A stretch of DNA of 64,000 nt, from NCBI GenBank assembly GCA_041397825.1, contig JAWKVX010000005.1, forward strand, positions 496,001-560,000, read 5' to 3'. Origin of the DNA: JANNSX01 sp041397825. GTDB lineage: Bacteria; Pseudomonadota; Alphaproteobacteria; Rhizobiales; Hyphomicrobiaceae. This document shows, piece by piece, positions 44,461 to 55,228 of the stretch. A model generated the notes under the pieces. That model saw nothing but the letters and a program-made list of their open reading frames with translations. It made no database searches and was not told the DNA's origin. The position numbers and the translations under genes are program-made. Within the stretch, counting starts at the first letter, position 1; each line of letters opens with the position of its first letter.

Positions 44461-45261
44461 TCAACGCCCCTTGAAGTCAGGCTTGCGTTTCTCGACGAAG
44501 GCCTTGACGCCTTCAGCGGCATCCTCGGACTTCAGCATCGCGCGATAGACCGGGAGGTCGGCGGTCCGCATCTTCTGGAACGCGGCCTCGAGCGGGTCGC
44601 ACTCAATGGCCCTGAGGACCTCCTTCACCGTTTGCATGGCGAGTGGTGCGGCCTCGGCCAGTTGATCGGCCCAGGCGCGCGCCGTGCTCATCAGTTCGGT
44701 TTTCGGCACGACCTTGTTGATCAACCCGTAGCGAGCCGCTTCATGTGCCGTCATGCGGCGGCCGAGGAGCAGCATCTCGACCGCGATGGCGTAGGGCAGG
44801 CGTCGCGGAAGCCGCTGCAGCGCACCGGCATCGGGTACAATGCCAAGCGGCATCTCTGGCAGGCCGAACTCGACATGCTCGGCAGCGATGATGAGATCGC
44901 AGGCGAGAGCGATCTCGAAGCCGCCGCCGATCGCCAGCCCATTGAGGGCGGCGATCACGGGTTTGTTGAGTTTCCAGTTCTCGGTCAGGCCGGCAAAGCC
45001 GCCTTCGCCGTAGTCGGCCTCCCACCAATTGTCGAGCTTCGTGTCGCCGCTGTCGAGCGCCTTCAAGTCCCAGCCCGCCGAGAACACCCGCTCACCGCCA
45101 CCGGTGATGATGCCGACGCGTAGCTCCGGATCGTCGTTGAGCTCGGCGAAGGCCTTGGCGAGCGCCTGACTCGTCGGAATGTCGATGGCATTCACCTTCG
45201 GCCGATCGAGGGTGACCTCGAGGACGTGACCCCGCCGGGTCGCTTGCACCGATTGAGACAT
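44461..45261 (-). CDS. caiD: Enoyl-CoA hydratase family, CaiD-like carnitinyl-CoA dehydratase
   Basis: This 266-residue crotonase-fold protein resembles CaiD (crotonobetainyl-CoA hydratase) throughout: 'RPKVNAIDIPTSQALAKAF', 'ITGGGERVFSAGWDLKALD', 'GEGGFAGLTENWKLNKPVIA', 'GGGFEIALACDLIIAAEHVEF', 'SEDAAEGVKAFVEKRKPDFKGR'. It would hydrate crotonobetainyl-CoA to carnitinyl-CoA. GGAGCAAG precedes the ATG. It lies between the flavin oxidoreductase and carnitine dehydrogenase genes, with gaps of 9 and 7 bases, so the three form one unit. Confidence 0.82.
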   Translation of the reverse strand: MSQSVQATRRGHVLEVTLDRPKVNAIDIPTSQALAKAFAELNDDPELRVGIITGGGERVFSAGWDLKALDSGDTKLDNWWEADYGEGGFAGLTENWKLNKPVIAALNGLAIGGGFEIALACDLIIAAEHVEFGLPEMPLGIVPDAGALQRLPRRLPYAIAVEMLLLGRRMTAHEAARYGLINKVVPKTELMSTARAWADQLAEAAPLAMQTVKEVLRAIECDPLEAAFQKMRTADLPVYRAMLKSEDAAEGVKAFVEKRKPDFKGR

Positions 45262-45270
45262 GTCTTGCTC

Positions 45271-46308
45271 CTACCTGAACGCCGGGATGACCTCGTTGCA
45301 GAACAGCTCGAGCGAGCGCTTCTGCTCTTTCAGGCCGAGGCCGAGGCTCGCATAGTAGGTGAACTGGTCGACGCCCAGCGCCTCGTAGCGCTTGAGCTTG
45401 GCGATCACCTCCTCGGGCGTGCCGAACATCAGGTTCTCCGACAGCATCCTCGGCTCGTACTCGGCCCGGTTGCCCAGCTCCTCGAAGGGTATGGCCTTCG
45501 CGAAACCATTGTCGACGTCACCCAGATTCTTGAACAGGTTCTCGAACTGCGAGAGCTGGCGCTGCGCCGCCCGGACCGGCACCTCCCACTCCTCCTTCCG
45601 GTCGTAGACCGCGGTATGCCGCATCATGGCGAAGATCGGACGCCGGGCGCCCGGATGCTTTTGCATCGCCTCGTCGAGCCGGCTCTTGTAGAGCTCGGCC
45701 TCCGACATCGGCCGGGTCAGCGGCCAGGACAGGATGTTGCAGCCGTTGGCGACGGCGAAGTCATAGGTGATCGGCGCGCGCGCCGCGATCCAGATCGGCG
45801 GATGCGGCTGCTGCACCGGCTTCGGCACCGAGGTGGCGCGCGGAAAACGACCAGAACTCGCCCTTGTGCTCGACGTCGCCCTGCCACAGCGCCTGGACGA
45901 GCGGCAGCATCTCCTGCATGTAGCGCCAGCCCTCGGTCTGCTTGAGACCGGGCATCATGCGGTCGAACTCGCGCTGGTAGGCGCCGGAGCCGATGCCGAA
46001 CTCGGAGCGGCCGCCCGAGACGAGATCGAACAGCGCGGCGGCGCCGGCAAGCTTGATCGGATGCCAGTAGGCGGCGACGGCAACCGCGACGCCGATGCGG
46101 ATGCGCTCGGTATGCGCGGCCCACCAGGCGCAGATCTGAACGGGTCTGGCGCGATCGTCATCTCGAGCGCGTGATGCTCGGCCGCCCAGGCGATATGAAA
46201 GCCGCCCCGGTCCGCCATCTGCACCATCTCGAGCGTGTGACGGGCGACCGTCTGCATGTCGATGTCGGGCGCAATGCGCTCCATGTTGATCGCGAGCTGG
46301 AATTTCAT
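45271..46308 (-). pseudogene. LLM-class (luciferase-like) flavin oxidoreductase, two frameshifts as given
   Basis: Read through two indels, this is a luciferase-like flavin-dependent monooxygenase of about 345 residues. The N-terminus 'MKFQLAINMERIAPDIDMQT' to 'ALEMTIAPDPF' is in one frame. One missing base near 46140 leads to 'QICAWWAAHTERIRIGVAVA' and on to 'KGEFWSFSA'. One extra base near 45838 then restores the first frame with 'ATSVPKPVQQPHPPIWIAAR' and a normal C-terminus to the TAG at 45271. The indels compensate and the motifs are intact, so sequence error is possible. It is the first gene of the caiD-cdhA unit. The substrate is unknown; a flavin monooxygenase is not a standard part of known carnitine pathways. 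Confidence 0.82.
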
Positions 46309-46387
46309 GGGTGGCGGGCTCCTCCGAGGGCGGGATCTGGGTTGCCGAGCTGCCGAGATCAGCGGATTGGCAGGCGCAATATTGTCG

Positions 46388-46417
46388 GAGTTTCGACGGC
46401 GTTGCTCGTTTTTCGCC
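46388..46417 (+). promoter_or_regulatory. Second candidate AraC-type direct repeat
   Basis: GAGTTTCG at 46388 and CGTTTTTCGCC at 46407-46417 resemble the two repeats upstream of BKACE; GTTTTTCGCC is identical to the downstream copy there. The shared CG ends are 20 bases apart. The element lies 80-110 bases upstream of the flavin oxidoreductase start, nearly the same distance and orientation as at the BKACE promoter, which supports common control by the AraC-type regulator. Confidence 0.42.
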
Positions 46418-46583
46418 ATTGATCACGGGGCCGCAGGCTCTCACGATGACCGGCTGTCCGGATCCCATGCTGGCAGCAGACGACGGGGCGTGGCTCACCG
46501 AGGTCGCAGGATCGGGTCCCGTCAAAGAAGTTCGGGCAGAGCCGAGTGGATGTCATACGCCGAGATAGGCCGGCCAAGGTGTG

Positions 46584-47873
46584 CTATTTTACGAGCGCCA
46601 CGGGCATGTTCGTGCCGCGGATGCCATCGGGAACAGGAACGTCGGTGTCGTCATAGTTGGTGTGCAGGACGACCCGAGGACCCTCGGTCAACGTCAGCTG
46701 GCGCGCGACGATGGCCGTATAGGCGGACTCGGTCCCCATCTCGCTCGATCCACCAATCTGAAGCTCGCCGCGCGGCAAATAGATCGTGCCGACCATGGTC
46801 TGGGCATTGTCGGAGAGCAGGACGTGCTTTCCACTTTTCGATTGCGATCGGCTCTCGAACATGAGGAGGCCGGCCATCGGCCCGTCGACCGCCGCCGCGA
46901 GCGAGACGGTGGTGTCGCCGGCAAGGTCGAGCACGGCTCCCGAGCCTGTGAAATAGAATCCGACGCCATCGCCCTTGAGCTCCGCGCCACCGCTGACGAC
47001 GAGGGGTCCGTCCTTGATCGTGTAGATGCCGCGCTCGAGTGCGACCGTGGCACCATCCTCGATGCGAAGCCCGCCGCAATAGGTTCCGGGCGCAAGCGTC
47101 ACTTTCTCCGCCGAGACGACAAGGCTGGTCTCGCGGCACGCGACATCGACCGCCGGCTCCGGTCGCTCGGCCAACGGATCGTCGAATTGAGGGCAGCCCG
47201 TCAGGGGTTCGGGCAGGAAATTGCCTTTGCCCCCCTCCTTACCGCCGGCTGTGCAGATCAGGCTCGCCATCAACTTCGAGCTGTTCTTGGACCTGATTCC
47301 ATTCGGATGGTCGGAGTTCGAGAACACCGCGCAACGCTCGCCCAGAACGTCGGCGTTCCTCTCGAGAGATATTGTGCCGCTCGCCGCCGGGTCCAATCCG
47401 AGGATGCATATGTTGGGCGAGCCGATGACCTGTGCCTCGCTTGCCACCTCGACGCCCCAAGAGGTTTGGCCGGCGAGCATTCCCAGGACGATCGGCACAC
47501 TGCTCTCGAGTGTCACGTGAACCTTGAGCGTGCCTTCATCGACTTTCGTCGTCGTTCTCAGGTCGGTGCCCCAGACCTTGCCAGGAGCGATTCCACTGAC
47601 GAAGCTGTCGACGACGGCGGCGACGATGCTCGACATGTTGGTCTGCCGAGCGTTGGCCAGTCCGAGTTCGCGCGCCGCCGCGAGCGCCGCGGCGTCGGCC
47701 GCGGCCTGCATCTGATCGCGGGCACGGACGGACTGGCTGTAGTCGACGGCAAGGCTGACGGCGGCGACCAAGATCGGCAGGCTTACCGCAAATGCAACCA
47801 GAATGCCGCCAGCTTCATCATGACGGAAGCGATCGAGGTAGCGAGCAGCGCCTAGCCGGGTCCGATCCATCAT
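46584..47873 (-). CDS. TadE/TadG-like pilus-assembly-type protein
   Basis: A 429-residue protein with a type IV pilin-like N-terminal membrane segment ('DEAGGILVAFAVSLPILVAAVSLAVDYSQSVRARDQMQAAADAAALAAAREL'; first 20 shown as the helix region), typical of TadG-like proteins. A large extracytoplasmic region follows, rich in short beta-repeats ('GTYCGGLRIEDGATVALERG', 'GELQIGGSSEMGTES') and with several cysteines. TadG-type proteins belong to Flp pilus systems, but no other tad genes are visible here. It follows the response-regulator gene with an 8-base gap, so the two are probably co-transcribed. ATG 47870 is an alternative start. Confidence 0.78.
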   Translation of the reverse strand: MMDRTRLGAARYLDRFRHDEAGGILVAFAVSLPILVAAVSLAVDYSQSVRARDQMQAAADAAALAAARELGLANARQTNMSSIVAAVVDSFVSGIAPGKVWGTDLRTTTKVDEGTLKVHVTLESSVPIVLGMLAGQTSWGVEVASEAQVIGSPNICILGLDPAASGTISLERNADVLGERCAVFSNSDHPNGIRSKNSSKLMASLICTAGGKEGGKGNFLPEPLTGCPQFDDPLAERPEPAVDVACRETSLVVSAEKVTLAPGTYCGGLRIEDGATVALERGIYTIKDGPLVVSGGAELKGDGVGFYFTGSGAVLDLAGDTTVSLAAAVDGPMAGLLMFESRSQSKSGKHVLLSDNAQTMVGTIYLPRGELQIGGSSEMGTESAYTAIVARQLTLTEGPRVVLHTNYDDTDVPVPDGIRGTNMPVALVK

Positions 47874-47880
47874 CGATTGG

Positions 47881-48510
47881 TCACGCCGCGTGAGTGGCCG
47901 CATCGTTGTCGGAGGATGCCGCTTCCCCGAGTCGATGCTGGAGCTTGTCGATGACCCTGGCGATCTCTTCGTGCAGCGGCTTGAGAACGGAGTCATCGGT
48001 CGGACTGCCGTGCCGCCGCGCGGCGCGTTGCACCGCCGACAGTGCCTCGGCACGGCAATCGGTGACCAGCGCCATTGCCTGCCTGCGCAGCTCGGCAAGC
48101 TCGGCGGCTGCCTTGCGGCTGTCGCGGGAGGTTCTCAGGAGCTGGCCGACATAGTCGCCGAACATGGTCCACTGCAACGGTTTCGTCAGGTAGGCCGTGC
48201 AGCCTGCAGCCAAGGCAGCGCGGATCGTCTCGCCCCGGCTGATCGACGTCACCATGACGGCCGGGAGGTGCTTGGTCCCCGGATAGCCCCGGATGCATTG
48301 AATGAGCTCGACCCCGGTCATGCCCGGCATCTCTATGTCGATGAGCGCCAAGTCCACCGGCTCCCGCATCAGGATTTGCCAGGCTTCAGCGCCATCCGTG
48401 GCTTCGATCGGACGAGCGCCGAGCATCTCGATGCGCTTTGCTGCAAGCGAGCGGAATAAGGGGTCATCGTCCGCGATGAGCACGACGCCGTCGAGCATTT
48501 TGTTTACCAT
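47881..48510 (-). CDS. Response regulator with REC domain only plus helical tail
   Basis: This 209-residue protein has an N-terminal receiver domain: acidic pocket 'LIADDDPLFR', phospho-acceptor Asp58 in 'LALIDIEMPGMTG', and the conserved Lys in 'AYLTKPLQW'. After the receiver there is a helical, probably coiled-coil region ('SRKAAAELAELRRQAMALV') and no DNA-binding domain. It is divergent from the hybrid histidine kinase gene, which may phosphorylate it. Its output is unknown; the next gene downstream encodes the TadG-like protein. Confidence 0.85.
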   Translation of the reverse strand: MVNKMLDGVVLIADDDPLFRSLAAKRIEMLGARPIEATDGAEAWQILMREPVDLALIDIEMPGMTGVELIQCIRGYPGTKHLPAVMVTSISRGETIRAALAAGCTAYLTKPLQWTMFGDYVGQLLRTSRDSRKAAAELAELRRQAMALVTDCRAEALSAVQRAARRHGSPTDDSVLKPLHEEIARVIDKLQHRLGEAASSDNDAATHAA

Positions 48511-48695
48511 CTTGTCCCCGATCCCAGCCGGACCTTTGGTCTGTGTTCACTCCTTCCTACCAACTGCGTCTGAAGACAATCTCTGCAAGACTGCTAAAAT
48601 TTGAACGATTAACCGTGGTCCGTTGTTAACGGCCTGCTGCTAGCCTGACTTGCGATCATTGAGAGGACCCGGCCAGCCGGGGTGGCAGGCAAGTA

Positions 48696-51503
<2,808 letters not shown>

Positions 51504-51579
51504 GCTGCTCTCTCACCATGAGAGCGGCAAACATGCGTCCGACCGCCGTCAGGTTTTCTGGACCGTCAGGAATTTTGTC

Positions 51580-51595
51580 TAGACGGATCGGTCAA
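51580..51595. promoter_or_regulatory. Candidate TetR operator upstream of the tetR-type gene
   Basis: TAGACGGATCGGTCAA is an imperfect palindrome 110-125 bases upstream of the TetR-family start. It matches 13 of 16 positions of the perfect palindrome in front of the SDR operon (56057-56072). The shared sequence suggests the TetR protein controls itself and that operon. Confidence 0.5.
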
Positions 51596-51704
51596 AATCC
51601 ATTAGCTCAATCGGTGCTCGTCATTGTTAGGATCTCCTGCCCGCCGCAATCGTGCTCGGATTGAGGTCCGACCCCCGCGACGCCCCCACGAGAAGGACCG
51701 GCCC

Positions 51705-52331
51705 ATGCGACAGAAGAAGAACACCTCCGCCCGGGCCGATATCGCCTCCCGCAAGCAGGCATTTGTGAGAGAGGAGATCCTGACCTCGGCGACGCATCTT
51801 TTCGCCGAGCGCGGCTACCGGGCGGTCACCATCGACGATATCGCCTCGAACCTCGGCTACACGAAATCGGTCGTGTACTACTACTTCAAGAGCAAGAACG
51901 AGATTCTCTGGCAGATCGTCTCGCGTATCTTCGAGGGCTACCTGCAGAAGATCGTCGCTCTTCGAGACGACCAACTGGCCCCCGACCAGTTGCTGGCCGC
52001 AATGGTCCGCCAGCACGCCCTCAATGTCATGGAATATCCCGAGTGGACCTCGATCTTCAATCGCGAGGAGACCGAACTTGAGCCTAACCAGAGGCGTCAG
52101 GTGCGCAAGATGAAGCGTGACTACGACGCACTTTTCGAGCAGGTCTACGAGGCGGGTGTCGCGAAGGGACTGTTTCGCAAGATCCCGCCGCACGTCGCCA
52201 TTGGCGGTGCCATGGGCATGTGCAACTGGCTCTATGTTTGGTATAATCCAAAGGGTCCGCTCTCCGCCGAGGAGATCGCCGACCACTACGCCGGCATCCT
52301 GTCCGGAGGCTGGTGCACGCGGGCGTCCTGA
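51705..52331 (+). CDS. TetR-family transcriptional regulator
   Basis: A 208-residue regulator with an N-terminal TetR helix-turn-helix ('ILTSATHLFAERGYRAVTIDDIASNLGYTKSVVYYYFKSKNEILWQI', about residues 22-70; motif core 'GYTKSVVYYYFKSKNEI') and a helical ligand domain. AGAAGGA lies upstream of the ATG at 51705. Members of this branch often respond to CoA esters and repress acyl-CoA catabolic operons. The palindrome upstream of the SDR-MaoC-CoA ligase operon resembles the one in its own promoter, which supports that role. Confidence 0.9.
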   Translation: MRQKKNTSARADIASRKQAFVREEILTSATHLFAERGYRAVTIDDIASNLGYTKSVVYYYFKSKNEILWQIVSRIFEGYLQKIVALRDDQLAPDQLLAAMVRQHALNVMEYPEWTSIFNREETELEPNQRRQVRKMKRDYDALFEQVYEAGVAKGLFRKIPPHVAIGGAMGMCNWLYVWYNPKGPLSAEEIADHYAGILSGGWCTRAS

Positions 52332-52377
52332 TCGGCGACCCGTTGGCCGGCACCGCTATTGGTCGGTCAGCGACCTC

Positions 52378-53505
52378 CTAATCCCTGTTCATCAGGTCGA
52401 GATAAGTGTCGAGCGTTGGGCGGATTGCGCCCTCGCGGCGCGGATGCAGCGGGCCCGGCACGAAGCGCTCCGAGCAGACACCGCGATAGGTACTTTCGCA
52501 GAGCGCGATGTCCTCGGCGTTCGTCAGACGCCAGACCTCGGTGACCGTCGCGGGCGTATAGTCGGTCCCCTCGACGGCGTCCGCCGAGACGTACCAGCGC
52601 GTCTCCCAGCCGACATGGGCGGCATCGATGGGGCGCAGCGCGTGCATCACGGCATGATCGACGTGGAAGATGATCCGCGTCAGCGACGGCAGCACGCCAG
52701 CGCCGCCGCCGTAGCCGGCCGGTGGCTCGGGCATGCGAGCGAGCTCTCCGAGCGGCTTGGAGACGAGCGCGCCCGTCATCGAGGCGGTGATCTTGCCCGG
52801 ATAGAGTTGGACGGGGCCGGCAAAGTACTCGCCCTTCCAGTCCACGTCGGTGTTCCTGTAAGTCGCCTCGACGTCCATGGTCACGCAGAGCTCCGGGTGC
52901 GAGCCGTGGCAATGGTAGCATTCGAGATAGTTCTCGAGCAGCACCTTCCAGTTGGAGTTGATTTGATAGCGCTCGCGGCCGATCTCCTTCATGTGCTCAG
53001 GGGCGAGCCGCGCCAGAGCCGTGTTGTCGAACGCGAAGCATTCGGCGATGGGTTTGGCCTTCTGCTTGCCGAGCCATACGAAGATGAAGCCGTTCCAGAT
53101 CCCGAGCTCGACCTCGTGCAGACCCCAGGACTTGAGATCGATGTCCTCACCGTCGGCGAATCCCGGCGCGCGCTTCAAGCGACCGTCGAGGGTGTAGGTC
53201 CACTGGTGATAGGGGCAGGTGAAGACCTTCGTTTTGCCACGCCGCTCGCTGCAGACGTGATGCCCGCGGTGACGACAGACGTTGAAGAACGCCTGGATGC
53301 TGCTCTCGGACGAACGCACGACGATGATCCGCTCACCGACCAGATCATCGGAGAAATAGTCTCCGACGCCGGGGATGTCGGACACGTGCCCGACGCAAAG
53401 CCACTGCCGGCGGAATATACGCTCGAGCTCGACAGAATAGATCGCCGGATCGATGTAGTGCTCTCGGGTCAACACGGTGGCGTGACCAAAGGGATGGATG
53501 TTCAT
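52378..53505 (-). CDS. Rieske non-heme iron oxygenase, alpha subunit (GbcA/Stc2-like)
   Basis: This 375-residue oxygenase has the Rieske 2Fe-2S ligands Cys77-x-His79 ('NVCRHRGHHVC') and Cys97-x2-His100 ('FTCPYHQW'). The mononuclear iron site is in 'LENYLECYHCHGSHPEL' (about His198 and His203). The overall pattern resembles enzymes that demethylate quaternary amines, such as glycine betaine monooxygenase GbcA or stachydrine demethylase, which need a separate reductase. No reductase gene was seen here. Its ATG overlaps the stop of the upstream gene by four bases (53502-53505), so it is coupled to a Rieske-like protein lacking the clusters. Confidence 0.87.
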   Translation of the reverse strand: MNIHPFGHATVLTREHYIDPAIYSVELERIFRRQWLCVGHVSDIPGVGDYFSDDLVGERIIVVRSSESSIQAFFNVCRHRGHHVCSERRGKTKVFTCPYHQWTYTLDGRLKRAPGFADGEDIDLKSWGLHEVELGIWNGFIFVWLGKQKAKPIAECFAFDNTALARLAPEHMKEIGRERYQINSNWKVLLENYLECYHCHGSHPELCVTMDVEATYRNTDVDWKGEYFAGPVQLYPGKITASMTGALVSKPLGELARMPEPPAGYGGGAGVLPSLTRIIFHVDHAVMHALRPIDAAHVGWETRWYVSADAVEGTDYTPATVTEVWRLTNAEDIALCESTYRGVCSERFVPGPLHPRREGAIRPTLDTYLDLMNRD

Positions 53506-54197
53506 TGCTTCCCTCCCAGCTCGCTCAGACACGATTCGCTCAAGCGTCGGGCGTGACTCTCAATCGGAAGTGCGTTGGGGCCGGGACGGTGGTAGCGCGA
53601 GGCGACGCCCATCGCGTTCTCTCCGACAATGCGCTTGTCGGCGGCCGTCGTGACGCGCCACATCCAGGTCGGTCGAGCCTTGTCGAGGTCGGTACCCTCC
53701 GTCGCATCACCCCAGACGAAGCCGGTAATGTGTAGCTCGGTCTGGTCGACCGCCCGCGGCTTATAGCAGAAGATGGCGCCGTCATCAGCGTAGGCCAAAA
53801 AGTGATTGAGGGGATCTAAGTAGAAGATCGTGAAGTCGCCATCGCCGTCCTTGAAGCGGCGCATCAGCGGCGCCACCGGCTTGCCATCCTCGCTTGCAGT
53901 GACGGCGCCGCCGAACATCGAGAGGCGCGTGCAGCAGTCGGCTTTCTGACCGGGGACGGCTTTCAGGGCCCACTGATCGCGGGGGCGGATGTCGAAGAGG
54001 AAACAGTCGCCGGTTCTTGGAACCTGGCGGACGTGTCCGGCGCAGTGCCAGTGCCGGTAGACGAACCGTTCGAGGTCGAGACGATCGAGGTCGGGCGACT
54101 GTTGGAATGGCTGGAGCAGGCTATGATCGGCCGGCTGGCGGTCAATGAGCTCCTGCAAATGGGTGCCAGATACGGCGGCGGCTGCAATTGCGGCCAT
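53502..54197 (-). CDS. Internally deleted Rieske oxygenase-like protein
   Basis: A 231-residue protein whose first 70 residues match the N-terminus of Rieske oxygenases ('DLERFVYRHWHCAGHVRQVPRTGDCFLFDI'; aligned to 'VELERIFRRQWLCVGHVSDI' of the neighbour). Its last 140 match the C-terminal end of the catalytic domain ('YLDPLNHFLAYADDGAIFCY', 'WMWRVTTAADKRIVGENAMGV', 'SRYHRPGPNA'). The middle, with the Rieske cluster and the mononuclear iron site, is missing; the junction is near residues 70-85. The reading frame is intact and it is coupled to the full oxygenase gene, suggesting a retained partner or structural subunit rather than debris. The start ATG at 54197 is 5 bases after the racemase-like gene. 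Confidence 0.8.
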   Translation of the reverse strand: MAAIAAAAVSGTHLQELIDRQPADHSLLQPFQQSPDLDRLDLERFVYRHWHCAGHVRQVPRTGDCFLFDIRPRDQWALKAVPGQKADCCTRLSMFGGAVTASEDGKPVAPLMRRFKDGDGDFTIFYLDPLNHFLAYADDGAIFCYKPRAVDQTELHITGFVWGDATEGTDLDKARPTWMWRVTTAADKRIVGENAMGVASRYHRPGPNALPIESHARRLSESCLSELGGKQ

Positions 54198-54201
54198 GGG
54201 C

Positions 54202-55014
54202 TCAGCTCCCCGCCTTTGCGCCTGTCTGCCGCGCATGCGCAACGGCGCTCGCAAAGGCCTGCCGCGCCTCCCTCGCCTCGTCTGCATAGAAGCCGCTCGG
54301 CTGCTCGTAGAATCCGGCCCGCGAAATACGATAGCCACCCTTCTGCTTCAGGTTGGCCAGGCTTTCCGCCATTTTCAGCGCCATGAGGTTGGGATTCATG
54401 ATGGCGAATTTCGGTGGCATGTTGCCCTTCATCAGCCACTGCTGAAAGCACGCAGCGACGATCGTGCAGCCCATGATGATTGTGTCGACATGCGTCTCGG
54501 TCACGACCTCCTCACAGCGTTGGATGGTGTCGAGCGCAACCGCGTCCGGGTTGTCGATCATATCGCGGATGTACCATTCGATGGTGCGGATGCCCCGATA
54601 GTTGCCGCTCAGTCCCGACAGCTTGATCACGTCCTCGATCCAGGGCGCTGCCTTATGGTGGTCGGTGACGACAGTGTAGTTGTAGCCGTGATAGCCCGCC
54701 ATCTGCATCGAGGCTTCCATCGGGCCGATGACGGGAATGTCGACCAGCTCACGGGCGACGCGCACGCCCGGATCGTAGCAGCAGCCGACGATGACCGCGT
54801 CATAGCCTTTCTCCTCCGCCTGCATGACGTGCTCGAACAGCACGGCCTCCATCAGGTGCTTGGCGTAGAAGTAGTCGATTTCGGTCGAGAAGCCGTCGAG
54901 GTGGCTGATGGTGAGCTCGGTGCCCTCGCCGGCATAATGCGACAGCGTCTTGTGGATGAGGTCGTCATAGAGTCGCGACCCGAACGGGTTGACGAAGTCT
55001 ATTCTGCACGACAT
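54202..55014 (-). CDS. Asp/Glu/hydantoin racemase family protein (copy 1)
   Basis: This 270-residue protein has the two-cysteine pattern of the family: 'DAVIVGCCYDPGVRVAREL' and 'DTIIMGCTIVAACF', plus 'DIPVIGPMEASMQMA'. Members racemise or isomerise amino acids, hydantoins or related acids (including maleate-type isomerases). The ATG at 55014 fits family length. It is the first gene of an operon with the deleted and the full Rieske proteins and is divergent from a close paralogue at 55229. Confidence 0.85.
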   Translation of the reverse strand: MSCRIDFVNPFGSRLYDDLIHKTLSHYAGEGTELTISHLDGFSTEIDYFYAKHLMEAVLFEHVMQAEEKGYDAVIVGCCYDPGVRVARELVDIPVIGPMEASMQMAGYHGYNYTVVTDHHKAAPWIEDVIKLSGLSGNYRGIRTIEWYIRDMIDNPDAVALDTIQRCEEVVTETHVDTIIMGCTIVAACFQQWLMKGNMPPKFAIMNPNLMALKMAESLANLKQKGGYRISRAGFYEQPSGFYADEAREARQAFASAVAHARQTGAKAGS

Positions 55015-55075
55015 TGGGCTCTCCAAAGCGGTCCGGGCGTTCGGTGCGCCGTTTTGAGACCGGGCAGTTGGCAAG

Positions 55076-55094
55076 TTTGAACCATTGGTACAAA
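55076..55094. promoter_or_regulatory. 19-base palindrome between divergent racemase paralogues
   Basis: TTTGAACCA-T-TGGTACAAA is an inverted repeat with one mismatch per arm pair. It lies 62-80 bases upstream of copy 1 and 135-153 bases upstream of copy 2. Its size and TGGTAC-like core suit a regulator dimer, for example of the GntR family. No matching regulator gene is adjacent, so the protein that binds is unknown. Confidence 0.5.
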
Positions 55095-55228
55095 ATAGCA
55101 AGAGCCTGAGTGCCGGTAGGGAAGTGGACGGTGGAATGTCGTGACGGCGCCAATGGGCGGGCCGGCTCGAGACCCACTACGCACCGGATCGATGTCATCG
55201 GATTGGCTGTTGGAATCAGGAGGCTCAG

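Noticed and set aside
46309..46583. A separate gene between the flavin oxidoreductase and the TadG-like gene
   Set aside because: The open frames here are extensions of shadows with no ribosome-binding site or conserved sequence; the region is better explained as the promoter of the oxidoreductase unit.
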